39,135 bases of DNA from an uncultured Oscillospiraceae bacterium (GCA_944387625.1 CALXFQ010000010.1:1-39135), one strand, 5' to 3'. Shown: positions 7,014-15,565, counted from the first letter of the stretch. Numbers and translations are program-made. The notes: generated from the letters alone by a model not told the origin.

Positions 7014-9389
7014 ATGAAACTGTTTTCTGTTATCGCCCCTGATCGTTTGACGGATATGGCAAAGGCCCTGTACCAGGAGGAACGGGTCAGCCATAAGATC
7101 CTCAACGGCTGGTTCTTAGCCAAGGAGATCGCGGCCGATGTGGACGACGCCACCACCCAGACCCACCCGGAGCTTCGGGCCGCCGAAGAGCTGGAGGCCA
7201 TCATCGAAAAACTGCCCATCGAGATCAGTGACCACGCCATTCTGGCAGGCACCCAGCGGGACGCTTTTGCCGCCAGCTACGCCCTGATCAACCCCGCTTT
7301 CCAGGTAGAGACCTTCCGGGGCTACTGTGACCCTCTGGAGGTCTACGACTACGCCACCGCCCACGCCGATATCACCCAGGAGCGGATCGCCGCCATGCGC
7401 GCCCGCTACGCCAAAACGCCCTATGTAAAGGCGCTGAACAAGGTCTATCGTACATACGGCGAGTACACCGATGAAGTCGCCTTCTTCATCGAGCAGGTAA
7501 CGGGCCACATGATCCCCGACTTCCAGCCGGCGCTGAAGCACGGTGTCCGGGCTTTGATGGAGGGCATCGACGCCAAGATCGAAGCAGGCGGCCTGTCCGA
7601 AAAGCAGGAGAAAAATCTTCTTGCCATGAAGCGGAGCCTGCAATGCGCCGTGAAGCTGGCCCACCGCTATGCCGATCTGGCCGAAGCCCAGATGTCTTCC
7701 GCCAACGATCAGCGCAAGGCCGAGCTGGCGCTGATGGCGCAAAATCTTCGCAAAGTCCCGGAATTCGGCGCGGAGGACCTTTACGAGGCCATGCAGTCGT
7801 ATGTGCTTCTGTGGCAGGTCATGTGCCTGGAGCAGGCCCCCAATCCCTTCGCCTTCTCCGTGGGCAACGCGGACCGGATCTTTGAGCCGTACCGGGCCAA
7901 GGACGATCTGAGCCGGGAGCAGGCCGCCGCCTTGTTCAAGCACTTCCTGACCTTCTACAATGTGGGTGAGCGGAGCTGGGCCATTTCTCAGAACGTGCTG
8001 ATCTCCGGCAGGGATGTGGACGGTACGGACCTGACCAACGAGATGAGCTACGCCATTTTGGATGCTTACTACGACATGAACCTGCCCCAGCCCATCCTGT
8101 CTGTAAAGGTCCATCAGAACACCCCACGAAAGCTCTACGAGGAGCTGGGCCGCTTCTTCTTCACCCCCGGCTGTCTGACCCCCTCCCTGTTCAACGACGA
8201 CTCCCTGTTCCAGACTTTGAAGGAGAGCGGTGTGGACACGGAAGATCTGCCTCAGTACGCCGTGGCCGGCTGTCAGGAGCCGCTGATCATGGGCAAGGAC
8301 AACGCCAACACCACCAACTCCTGGCTGAATATGGCCAAGGTCCTGGAGCTGACCCTTACCGGCGGCGTGTCCGCCATCACCGGCAAGCCCATCGGCCCCC
8401 AGTCCAGCCGGGATGCCAAGTACATTTTGGAGAACATCCGGCCTCTGTTCTATGAGAACCTGCAGTATTTCGCCCAGAAGATGGCCGACGCCGCCAACGG
8501 CGCCTCCAAGGCGCTGTCGCTGCTGCCGGTGCCTTTCCTGAGCTGTTTCGAGGGCGGTCTGGATACCGGCTACGACGTACGGGACACCGAGGACCAGGGC
8601 ACCAAGTATAATGGAAGCGGCTGCCTGATCCATGGCCTATCCGTGATCGCCGACTCCTTCATCGCCATCGACCATTTGCTGGCAGAGCGTCCCGAGGACG
8701 CGGAGGACCTGATCGCCGCCTGCAAGTGTGATTTTGAGGGCTATGAGGAGCTGCGCGCTTATCTGAGGGCCTGTCCCAAGTTCGGAAACAACATTCCCGA
8801 GGTGGACAAAGAGACCGCCCAGATCGCCGACCGGGTCTCCGATATGGTGGCAGGGCTTAAAAACTACCTGGGCAATCCCTTCCGTCCCGACTGGTCCTCC
8901 CCTTCCACCCACCTGACCTATGGCTACTGGGTAGGCGCCACCCCCGACGGCCGGGGCGCCAGGGAGCAGATGAACTACGGCATCGACCCGCTGTTCAGCA
9001 CCGCCGATTCCGGGCTGGGCTTCCGCACCCTGTCTACCATGCAGCTTCCTTTCCAGAAGATGAACGGCGGCTGTGCCAGCCATTTTGGCATCGACCCCAA
9101 GTACTTCACCGCCGACACCATGGAAGAAAAGGGCATCCAGTTCTACGACCGTGTGCTGCGGCCGCTGTTCTTCAACCCCGGCAACGACAAGCGCGCCCCC
9201 TTCTACCTGTATGTGAACGTGACCACCGCGGAGACCTTGCGGAAAGTCCTGGCCGAGCCTAAGAAGTACGCGCCAAACGGCGTGTATATCATGCGGATCC
9301 ATGGCACCTTTGTCAACTTCCTGGACCTGAGCCCGGCCATCCAGGAGGACATCATCCTCCGGCTCGATCCCTGCTCCACCGCCTGCTGA
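7014..9389 (+). CDS. Glycyl radical enzyme of unknown substrate (PFL family, dehydratase-type active site)
   Basis: A 791-residue member of the pyruvate formate-lyase/glycerol dehydratase superfamily. The active-site loop reads AGCQEP, with thiyl Cys420 and Glu422 in the C-x-E arrangement of the eliminating enzymes (glycerol dehydratase, choline and isethionate lyases have GCVEP), not the Cys-Cys of true pyruvate formate-lyase. The C-terminal radical loop reads MRIHGTFVNF, with Gly764 the likely radical site; the usual RV(S/A)GY is replaced by RIHGT. A TTG 18 bases upstream is in frame, but GAAAGGA sits correctly before ATG at 7014. Neighbours are a kinase related to sedoheptulokinase, a mutarotase and transketolase, so I infer radical dehydration or C-O cleavage of a sugar, polyol or anhydro-sugar. 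It is not likely to be pyruvate formate-lyase, despite how such genes are often named. Exact reaction unknown. Confidence 0.9.
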   Translation: MKLFSVIAPDRLTDMAKALYQEERVSHKILNGWFLAKEIAADVDDATTQTHPELRAAEELEAIIEKLPIEISDHAILAGTQRDAFAASYALINPAFQVETFRGYCDPLEVYDYATAHADITQERIAAMRARYAKTPYVKALNKVYRTYGEYTDEVAFFIEQVTGHMIPDFQPALKHGVRALMEGIDAKIEAGGLSEKQEKNLLAMKRSLQCAVKLAHRYADLAEAQMSSANDQRKAELALMAQNLRKVPEFGAEDLYEAMQSYVLLWQVMCLEQAPNPFAFSVGNADRIFEPYRAKDDLSREQAAALFKHFLTFYNVGERSWAISQNVLISGRDVDGTDLTNEMSYAILDAYYDMNLPQPILSVKVHQNTPRKLYEELGRFFFTPGCLTPSLFNDDSLFQTLKESGVDTEDLPQYAVAGCQEPLIMGKDNANTTNSWLNMAKVLELTLTGGVSAITGKPIGPQSSRDAKYILENIRPLFYENLQYFAQKMADAANGASKALSLLPVPFLSCFEGGLDTGYDVRDTEDQGTKYNGSGCLIHGLSVIADSFIAIDHLLAERPEDAEDLIAACKCDFEGYEELRAYLRACPKFGNNIPEVDKETAQIADRVSDMVAGLKNYLGNPFRPDWSSPSTHLTYGYWVGATPDGRGAREQMNYGIDPLFSTADSGLGFRTLSTMQLPFQKMNGGCASHFGIDPKYFTADTMEEKGIQFYDRVLRPLFFNPGNDKRAPFYLYVNVTTAETLRKVLAEPKKYAPNGVYIMRIHGTFVNFLDLSPAIQEDIILRLDPCSTAC

Positions 9390-9398
9390 GGTGCGCCT

Positions 9399-10694
9399 AT
9401 GAAGCTGCTGGGATTGGATATCGGGACCACCACGGTCAGCGCCGTGGTGCTGGAGGGCGGAAAGGTCATTGCCAGCCGCACCCTGGATAACGGCGCATTT
9501 CTGCCCACGCCCAACGCCTGGGAGAAGATCCAGGATGTGTCCGCCATCCGCCGCGCCGCGTTTTCCGCCGTGGAAGAGCTTCTGGGCCTTTATCCCCAGA
9601 TCGGGGCCATCGGTGTCACCGGGCAGATGCACGGCATCGTTTATCTGGATGGGGATGCCCAGCCTGTCAGCCCTCTGTATACCTGGCAGGACGGCAGAGG
9701 GGATCTGCCCTATGAAGACGATCGTTCCTACGCCGCATGGCTGCAGAGGCAGACCGGCTGGGCCGTTGCCACCGGCTACGGCCTGGTGACCCACTTCTAC
9801 AATTTGAAAAACGGCCTGGTGCCGGAAGCCGCCGTCACCTTCTGCACGATCCACGACTATATCGCCATGCTCCTTTGCGGCAATGACCGGCCCCTCACCG
9901 ATGTGAGCGACGCCGCCAGCTGGGGCTTCTTCGATGTGAAAGAGGGCCGCTTTGACACCGATGCCCTGAAAAAGGTGGGCATGGATCTATCCATCCTCCC
10001 CCAGATCGCCCAAGAGCCTCGGATCGGCTCCTATCAAAACATCCCTGTGTACGCGGCCATTGGCGACAACCAGGCCAGCTTTCTGGGGGCCACCGGCGGC
10101 GAACGAAACGCCATGCTGGTGAATGTCGGCACCGGCAGCCAGTTTTCCGCATACACACCGGCGTACATGGTCTGTCCCGGACTGGAGACCCGTCCCTTCC
10201 CCGGCGGCGGCTATCTGCTGGTAGGCGCGCCCCTGTGCGGCGGACGGGCCTACGCCCTGCTGGAGCGCTTCCTGCGCGCCGCCGCCCAGGCCATGACCGG
10301 CCAGGAGGTGGACAGCTGCTACAGCGCCATGGAGGCCCTGCTGGCCCAGGGCCGGCCGGCGGATCTCCCTACCGTAGATCCCCGGTTCCAGGGCACCCGG
10401 CAGGAGCCTGGCTTGCGGGGCAGTATCCAGGGCCTGAGCACCGAGAACTTCACCCCCCGGCACCTGATCTGGGCGCTGATGGAGGGCATGGCCCAGGAGC
10501 TGTGGCAGCTTTGCAGGCTGTACTTAAACGCCGGCGGCAGTACCGCCCCCCTCATCGGCTCCGGCAACGGACTGCGGAAAAATGTATACCTGCAGGACTG
10601 CTTCAGCCGTGCCTTTGGGCAGACGGTCAAAATGTCCGACTGCCGGGAAGAGGCCGCCGCCGGCGCCGCCATGTTCGCCGGCAGTCACCTGTAA
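9399..10694 (+). CDS. FGGY-family carbohydrate kinase, sedoheptulokinase-like
   Basis: A 431-residue FGGY sugar kinase. The N-terminal phosphate-binding loop is GLDIGTTTVSAV (residues 5-16), and the catalytic Asp is likely Asp223 in GDNQAS. Several stretches resemble animal sedoheptulokinase (SHPK) more than xylulokinase: VTGQMHG, TWQDGR, ATGYG, TIHDY and AASWGFF. The expected reaction is ATP-dependent phosphorylation of a ketose at its terminal hydroxyl, sedoheptulose or a related (possibly deoxy) ketose. The start follows GAGGTG, which overlaps the end of the preceding gene nine bases away, so translation is probably coupled. With transketolase three genes downstream, the kinase product could enter the non-oxidative pentose phosphate pathway. 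The FGGY fold is certain; the heptulose specificity is from remembered family sequences. Confidence 0.85.
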   Translation: MKLLGLDIGTTTVSAVVLEGGKVIASRTLDNGAFLPTPNAWEKIQDVSAIRRAAFSAVEELLGLYPQIGAIGVTGQMHGIVYLDGDAQPVSPLYTWQDGRGDLPYEDDRSYAAWLQRQTGWAVATGYGLVTHFYNLKNGLVPEAAVTFCTIHDYIAMLLCGNDRPLTDVSDAASWGFFDVKEGRFDTDALKKVGMDLSILPQIAQEPRIGSYQNIPVYAAIGDNQASFLGATGGERNAMLVNVGTGSQFSAYTPAYMVCPGLETRPFPGGGYLLVGAPLCGGRAYALLERFLRAAAQAMTGQEVDSCYSAMEALLAQGRPADLPTVDPRFQGTRQEPGLRGSIQGLSTENFTPRHLIWALMEGMAQELWQLCRLYLNAGGSTAPLIGSGNGLRKNVYLQDCFSRAFGQTVKMSDCREEAAAGAAMFAGSHL

Positions 10695-10715
10695 ACACCA
10701 GAAAAGGAGGACCGT

Positions 10716-11372
10716 ATGCAGCTGAAAAATACCAAAATCAATTTCCTCGGTGACAGCATCACCGAAGGCTGCGGCACCAGCCGCCCGGAAAAACGCTTTC
10801 CTGACATCATAAGCCGGGAATACGGTCTGCTTTCCCGCAATTATGGGATCGGCGGCACCCGCTATGCCCGCCAGCGTTTTCCTTCCGCCGATCCTCAGAG
10901 CGACAAGGCGCTGTGTCTGCGCTGTAAGGAGATGGAGAAAGACGCGGACGCGGTGGTGGTCTTTGGCGGGACCAATGATTACGGTCACGGGGACGCGCCC
11001 TTTGGCTGTCTTGGGGACAACACCCCGGACAGCTTCTGCGGCGCTTGCAATGTGCTGTACAACGACCTGAAACGGCGGTTTCCCAAAGCGAAGATCCTGG
11101 TGGTCACACCGCTGCACCGGCTCAATGAACACAGCGCCAAGGGCGACGGATCTGCCAAAACGCCCCGCCAGCCTCTGTCTGATTATGTGGTCGCCATCAA
11201 GACCATCGCCAAGTATCATGGTCTGCCGGTCTTGGACCTGTATTCAGACCATACCCTAGATCCCCACGATCCGCAGATCTGCAAAAACTATGTTCCTGAC
11301 GGTCTGCACCCTAACGACTTCGGCCATGAGATCCTGGCCGCCCGTATTGCCCAGGCACTGGAGGTCCTATGA
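10716..11372 (+). CDS. SGNH/GDSL-family hydrolase
   Basis: A 218-residue SGNH-fold esterase-like protein. Block I is FLGDSITEG with nucleophile Ser14, block II is the Gly in GIGGTR, block III is GGTND, and block V is DGLHPND with the catalytic Asp and His. No signal peptide or membrane segment is visible, so it acts in the cytoplasm. Such enzymes remove acetyl or other acyl groups, often from carbohydrates. Its place between the ketose kinase and the mutarotase suggests deacylation of an esterified pathway sugar, which is inference. A strong AAGGAGG site precedes the ATG. The last four bases overlap the start of the next gene (ATGA). Confidence 0.85.
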   Translation: MQLKNTKINFLGDSITEGCGTSRPEKRFPDIISREYGLLSRNYGIGGTRYARQRFPSADPQSDKALCLRCKEMEKDADAVVVFGGTNDYGHGDAPFGCLGDNTPDSFCGACNVLYNDLKRRFPKAKILVVTPLHRLNEHSAKGDGSAKTPRQPLSDYVVAIKTIAKYHGLPVLDLYSDHTLDPHDPQICKNYVPDGLHPNDFGHEILAARIAQALEVL

Positions 11373-12256
11373 ACCAGATCTATAGCATCCAAAACGGATC
11401 CCTGTCCGTCAGCGCTTCCACACAGGGCGCTGAGCTGCGCTCCATCCGGGACAGCAGCGGCACGGAATACCTGTGGCAGGGAGGCCCTGCCTACTGGACG
11501 GACCGCAGCCCGGTGCTGTTCCCTTATGTAGGCCGTTTGACCGGCGGCAAGTATGTCCTGGACGGAAATACCTATCAGATGAAGATCCACGGCATCGCCC
11601 TGTATCTTCCGTTTGCCCTGGTGGAGCACGGACCTTCGTCTATGACCTTCCAGCTGCAAAGCGATGAAGGCACTTTGGGGCAGTATCCCAGAGCGTTTTG
11701 CTTCCGCATCCGCTATTTCCTGGAGGAGTCCACACTATACGTGGAATACACCGTGGAGAACCTGTCCGATAAGATCATGTACTTTGGTCTTGGCGGGCAT
11801 CCCGGCTTCCGGGTCCCTCTGGAGCCCGGCCTGGCTTTTGAAGACTACGATCTGCGCTTTTGCGAAAAATGCGCGCCTACCCGGGTGGGCTTTGGCAAGA
11901 CCTGCTTACGAAATGGCGCGGATGCCCCCTTCTCGCTGACGGAGGACCAGATCCTTCCCTTGCGGCACGACCTGTTCGACGATGACGCCATCGTTCTGGC
12001 GGACATCCCCCGGCAGATCACGCTGGAAGCGCCAGGCGGCCGGCGGAGCATTACCGTGTCCTTCCCCCAGATGCCCTATCTTGGCATCTGGCATGCCCCC
12101 GGCACCGACGCGCCCTATGTCTGCATCGAGCCATGGTGTTCCCTGCCCGCCTGGCAGGACAAGATCCCTGTCCTGGAGGAGCAGGAAGATCTTCTGTCCC
12201 TGTCCCCCGGCCAATGCTACCAAAACACCTGGCACATCCACATCCACAGGCCCTGA
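11369..12256 (+). CDS. Aldose 1-epimerase family protein (LacX-like mutarotase)
   Basis: A 295-residue galactose-mutarotase-fold protein. It shows SPVLFPYVGRL near the N-terminus, KIHGIA (first active-site His; the family usually has HGFAR), GGHPGF (second His) and IEPWCSLPAW (catalytic Glu). The layout matches the LacX branch of the aldose 1-epimerase family, which interconverts alpha and beta anomers of aldoses or sugar phosphates. It overlaps the preceding SGNH gene by four bases, so the two are translationally coupled, and precedes transketolase by 44 bases. The role inferred is to supply the correct ring form of the pathway sugar. The replaced Phe/Arg after the first His hints at a different ligand. 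Confidence 0.85.
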   Translation: MNQIYSIQNGSLSVSASTQGAELRSIRDSSGTEYLWQGGPAYWTDRSPVLFPYVGRLTGGKYVLDGNTYQMKIHGIALYLPFALVEHGPSSMTFQLQSDEGTLGQYPRAFCFRIRYFLEESTLYVEYTVENLSDKIMYFGLGGHPGFRVPLEPGLAFEDYDLRFCEKCAPTRVGFGKTCLRNGADAPFSLTEDQILPLRHDLFDDDAIVLADIPRQITLEAPGGRRSITVSFPQMPYLGIWHAPGTDAPYVCIEPWCSLPAWQDKIPVLEEQEDLLSLSPGQCYQNTWHIHIHRP

Positions 12257-12300
12257 CGGCGGCCTTCGTACCGCCTACACCATAACCACCAAAGGAACGA

Positions 12301-14286
12301 ATGATGGATATTGCAACGACTACGATCAACGCCATCCGCGTACTCTCAGCGGAGGCGATACAAAAGGCCAATTCCGGCCATCCGGGCCTGCCCCTGGGAA
12401 GCGCCCCGATCGGATATACCCTTTTTGCGGACCACCTGAAATTTGACCCCACAGACCCGAAATGGGCGGATCGGGACCGCTTCGTCCTGTCCGCCGGTCA
12501 TGGCTCCATGCTGCTCTACAGCCTGCTGTACCTGTTTGGATATGATCTGACTATGGAGGATCTGAAGAACTTCCGCCAGTTGGGCAGGACCCCCGGCCAC
12601 CCGGAATACGGTGTGACCCCCGGCGTGGAGACCACCACCGGGCCTCTGGGCCAGGGCATCGCCAACGCCGTTGGCATGGCGGCCGCTGAGGCGCATCTGG
12701 CCGGGGTATTCAACCGGGAGGGCTTCCCGGTGGTGGACCACTACACCTATGTTCTGTGCGGCGATGGCTGCCTGGAGGAGGGGATCTCCTACGAGGCGTG
12801 CTCCTTTGCCGGTGCCCATAAGCTGGGCAAATTGATCTTGCTCTACGATGACAACGCGATCACCATCGAAGGCAGCACCCTGCACACCTTCAAGGAGGAT
12901 GTGGCCAAACGCTTCCAGGCGCAGGAGTGGCAGGTCCTTTGCGTAGAGGACGGCAACGATATCCGCGCCATACACAGCGCGATCTCTGAGGCCAAAGCGG
13001 ATACCACCCGGCCTTCCATCATCATCTGTAAGACCCAGATCGGCTATGGCGCCCCGGGCGCGGGCACCGCCAAGGTCCATGGCGCGCCGCTGGGCGAGGA
13101 AGGCATCGCCGCCCTGAAAAAGAACCTGAACTGGGATCACGGCCCCTTTGAGGTGCCTGACCAGGTCCTGGCGCATTGTGCCGAAGCCGGGAAACGAGGC
13201 CAAGCCCAGGCGGCGCGCTGGCACGCGCTTATGGAAGACTACCGCCGCGCCTACCCAGACCTTGCCCGGAAGTTCGCCGCTTACATGGACGATGAGCTGC
13301 CCGATCTGGAAAACATGGACGGTCTGTTTGCTTTCAGTAAGCCGGAGGCTACCCGCAATACCAGCCACATGGTCCTCAATAAGCTGGCCGCGCATATCCC
13401 CAACCTGTTCGGCGGTTCCGCCGACCTGGCCCCCTCCAACAAATCCGATATGAAGGACCGGGGCTTTTTCTCCGCGGAAGACCGAACAGGCAGCAATGTC
13501 CACTTCGGCATCCGGGAACACGCCATGGCCGCGATCACCAACGGCGTACAGCTCCACGGTGGTCTGAGAGGCTATTGTGCCACCTTCTTTGTGTTCTGCG
13601 ACTACATGAAGCACGCTATGCGCCTGTCGGCCCTGATGGACCAGCCGGTGATCTATGTGCTGACCCACGACAGCATCGGCGTTGGCGAGGACGGGGCCAC
13701 ACACCAGCCTGTTGAGCAGCTGGTCGCCCTGCGCTCGATCCCCAATCTTAAGGTGTTCCGTCCGGCAGACGGCAGTGAAACCGCCTGCGCCTGGATCTGC
13801 GCCCTGACAGGCCATGCCCCCACAGCCATCGTACTCTCCCGGCAAACGCTCCCGCAGTACGCAGGCTCGAAAAAGAACGCCCTGAAAGGGGGCTATATCC
13901 TCTCCGACTGCGAAGGCACGCCTGATGTACTGCTGATCGGTACCGGCTCGGAGGTGGAACAGTGCGTTCAGGCCCAGAGGCTCCTGTCTGACAAGGGCAT
14001 CGCTGCCCGGGTCATTTCCATGCCCTGCATGGAGGTGTTCGAACAGCAGTCTACCGCGTACAAATCGTCCGTGATCCCCGGCGATGTGGAGGCCCGTGTG
14101 TGCGTGGAGGCCGGGTCCCCCTATTCCTGGTATCGCTACGCAGGTAAGCACGGCCAGATCGTTGCCATGGAGGGCTTTGGGGCCTCGGCTCCTGCCAAAC
14201 AGCTCTTTAAGATGTATGGCTTCACCGCCGAGAACATCGCCGAAAAAGCCCTGATCTCTCTGGCCGCCGTTAAAGACCGGCGATAA
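12301..14286 (+). CDS. tkt: Transketolase
   Basis: A full-length single-chain transketolase of 661 residues. It transfers a two-carbon ketol unit between sugar phosphates, for example sedoheptulose-7-P plus glyceraldehyde-3-P to ribose-5-P plus xylulose-5-P, using thiamine diphosphate. Visible landmarks are NSGHPGLPLGSAPI, the GPLGQGIANAVG segment, the thiamine-diphosphate motif GDGCLEEGISYEA, and the C-terminal domain with THDSIGVGEDGATHQP. AAAGGA precedes a doubled ATG (12301 or 12304). It is the last gene of the radical-enzyme operon. A second, housekeeping transketolase probably exists elsewhere, so this copy is likely dedicated to the pathway. No clear terminator follows it. Confidence 0.95.
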   Translation: MMDIATTTINAIRVLSAEAIQKANSGHPGLPLGSAPIGYTLFADHLKFDPTDPKWADRDRFVLSAGHGSMLLYSLLYLFGYDLTMEDLKNFRQLGRTPGHPEYGVTPGVETTTGPLGQGIANAVGMAAAEAHLAGVFNREGFPVVDHYTYVLCGDGCLEEGISYEACSFAGAHKLGKLILLYDDNAITIEGSTLHTFKEDVAKRFQAQEWQVLCVEDGNDIRAIHSAISEAKADTTRPSIIICKTQIGYGAPGAGTAKVHGAPLGEEGIAALKKNLNWDHGPFEVPDQVLAHCAEAGKRGQAQAARWHALMEDYRRAYPDLARKFAAYMDDELPDLENMDGLFAFSKPEATRNTSHMVLNKLAAHIPNLFGGSADLAPSNKSDMKDRGFFSAEDRTGSNVHFGIREHAMAAITNGVQLHGGLRGYCATFFVFCDYMKHAMRLSALMDQPVIYVLTHDSIGVGEDGATHQPVEQLVALRSIPNLKVFRPADGSETACAWICALTGHAPTAIVLSRQTLPQYAGSKKNALKGGYILSDCEGTPDVLLIGTGSEVEQCVQAQRLLSDKGIAARVISMPCMEVFEQQSTAYKSSVIPGDVEARVCVEAGSPYSWYRYAGKHGQIVAMEGFGASAPAKQLFKMYGFTAENIAEKALISLAAVKDRR

Positions 14287-14299
14287 GGCACGCCGCCCC

Positions 14300-14328
14300 T
14301 TGTCTTCTCTCGGTTTTTGTGGTAGGAT
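14300..14328 (+). promoter_or_regulatory. Probable promoter of the C-GCAxxG-C-C gene
   Basis: TTGTCT (14300-14305), 17 bases, TAGGAT (14323-14328), 24 bases before the next ATG. It is moderately close to consensus; read-through from transketolase is also possible because no terminator lies between. Confidence 0.5.
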
Positions 14329-14352
14329 GAAAGAAAAAACGGAGGGATCTGT

Positions 14353-14808
14353 ATGGACCACAGCATCCAGGCGGCAGAACTGTTTTTGAAAGGATATAAC
14401 TGTTCCCAGGCGGTGGTGCTGGCCTATGGGGATGTCACCGGCCTGGACCCGGAACTGGCGGCCCGGCTGGCCTCCTCCTTTGGCGGAGGGATGGGCCGTC
14501 TGCGGGAAGTCTGCGGAGCGGTGAGCGGGATGTTCCTGGTGGCAGGCTATCTGTATGGCTACACCGACCCTAACGCCCCCGCCGAGAAGAAGGCCCACTA
14601 CCAGCGGATCCAGGAACTGGCCGCCGGGTTCCGGGCGCAGGCCGGCAGCATCGTCTGCCGGGAACTGCTGAAAGACCCCCCTTCAGATCCTGCCCCCACC
14701 CCCAGGACTGCCGCCTTCTACCAGACCAGGCCCTGCACCCGGATGGTGATGCTGGCCTGTCAGCTCCTGGACCAGTATATCCAGGACCACCCCATCCCCC
14801 AGAAATGA
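14353..14808 (+). CDS. C-GCAxxG-C-C family (putative redox) protein
   Basis: A 151-residue cytoplasmic protein with the conserved cysteine pattern of the C_GCAxxG_C_C family: GYNCSQAV near residue 17, VCGAVSGMF in the middle, IVCREL, then RPCTRMV near the C-terminus. The family is widespread in anaerobes and is thought to be redox-related or metal-binding, but no reaction is established. The start follows GGAGGG. It lies 66 bases after transketolase with its own probable promoter, so it may or may not belong with the radical-enzyme operon. The gene ends at a strong hairpin shared with the convergent plsC gene. Confidence 0.85.
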   Translation: MDHSIQAAELFLKGYNCSQAVVLAYGDVTGLDPELAARLASSFGGGMGRLREVCGAVSGMFLVAGYLYGYTDPNAPAEKKAHYQRIQELAAGFRAQAGSIVCRELLKDPPSDPAPTPRTAAFYQTRPCTRMVMLACQLLDQYIQDHPIPQK

Positions 14809-14813
14809 TCAAA

Positions 14814-14841
14814 GCTCCACGGCCTTCAGAGGCCGTGGAGC
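14814..14841. terminator. Hairpin between convergent genes
   Basis: GCTCCACGGCC, six-base loop, GGCCGTGGAGC is a perfect 11-bp stem between the convergent C-GCAxxG-C-C and plsC genes. The plus side continues GTTCTATTC and the minus side TTTGATC; the T-runs are short in both directions. Confidence 0.75.
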
Positions 14842-14848
14842 GTTCTAT

Positions 14849-15565
14849 TCAATGTTCCTCGCAGGCCCGGATCTTTTCCTCGATCCGGGCTTTCACCAGC
14901 GCCGACAGCTCCTTGGTGTTCATATCCTTGTACGCTTCGTAGGAGATCGGCTCCAGGTAGTGCAGCTGCACGGACACGGGCTTGCTCCCCTTCTGGTCCA
15001 GGACCTTATAGCTGTCCACCAGGGCCACAGGCACCACCGGGCAGTGGGTCTTGGTGGCGGCCCGGAAACTGCCGTGGTGGAAAGGGCCCATCTGGTTGGA
15101 GTTTTTGCTCCGGGTGCCCTCCGGGAAGATCAGGTAGCTTCGGCCGGACTGGACCTCGTGGATCACCTTCTGGATCACCGTCAGGGACTGGCGCACGTCC
15201 TCCCGGTCCATGGCGAAGGACCTGGTGCAGGCGATCACCTGCTTGATCAGCGGCAGGTCCTGAAGCTCCTTCTTCAGCACCGCTCCCAGGGGCCGGTCAC
15301 AGGTGGCGCCGATCGCCACCACATCGAACATCCCCTGATGGTTGGCATACATCAAAAAGCCGCCCTCTGCCGGGATGTTCTCCTTTCCCGTGACCAGCAG
15401 CTCCACATTGCCGCCCTTGACCGCCCGCTGGAGGATGTACTGGATATGGGCATAGCGCTCCTGCTCCGGGTAGTTCTCCGGGTGCTTGGCGTAGCGGCAC
15501 AGCTTCGTCCAGGCCCCGGGAACGATGAGTATATTTTTCATGACCATGGTCACTATCCTGTTCAT
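14849..15565 (-). CDS. plsC: 1-acyl-sn-glycerol-3-phosphate acyltransferase (PlsC family)
   Basis: A 238-residue acyltransferase that would convert lysophosphatidate to phosphatidate at the membrane. The catalytic HX4D motif is NHQGMFD, and the glycerol-3-phosphate-binding FPEGTRS block follows about 80 residues later. The N-terminus (MNRIVTMVMKNILIVPG) is weakly hydrophobic. I chose ATG at 15565 because it overlaps the stop of the upstream glycosyltransferase as ATGA; a longer reading from 15595 would run into that gene. It is last in a four-gene minus operon with a glycolipid-type glycosyltransferase and a PAP2-like protein, which points to membrane lipid or glycolipid synthesis. Confidence 0.92.
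   Translation of the reverse strand: MNRIVTMVMKNILIVPGAWTKLCRYAKHPENYPEQERYAHIQYILQRAVKGGNVELLVTGKENIPAEGGFLMYANHQGMFDVVAIGATCDRPLGAVLKKELQDLPLIKQVIACTRSFAMDREDVRQSLTVIQKVIHEVQSGRSYLIFPEGTRSKNSNQMGPFHHGSFRAATKTHCPVVPVALVDSYKVLDQKGSKPVSVQLHYLEPISYEAYKDMNTKELSALVKARIEEKIRACEEH

Noticed and set aside
7014..9389. Annotation as pyruvate formate-lyase
   Set aside because: The active site has Cys-Gln-Glu-Pro and not the Cys-Cys pair, and the neighbours are sugar genes.
12346..14598. A 750-codon open frame on the minus strand opposite transketolase
   Set aside because: The plus-strand frame is an unmistakable transketolase. The antisense frame has no family motifs and results from GC-rich codon bias.
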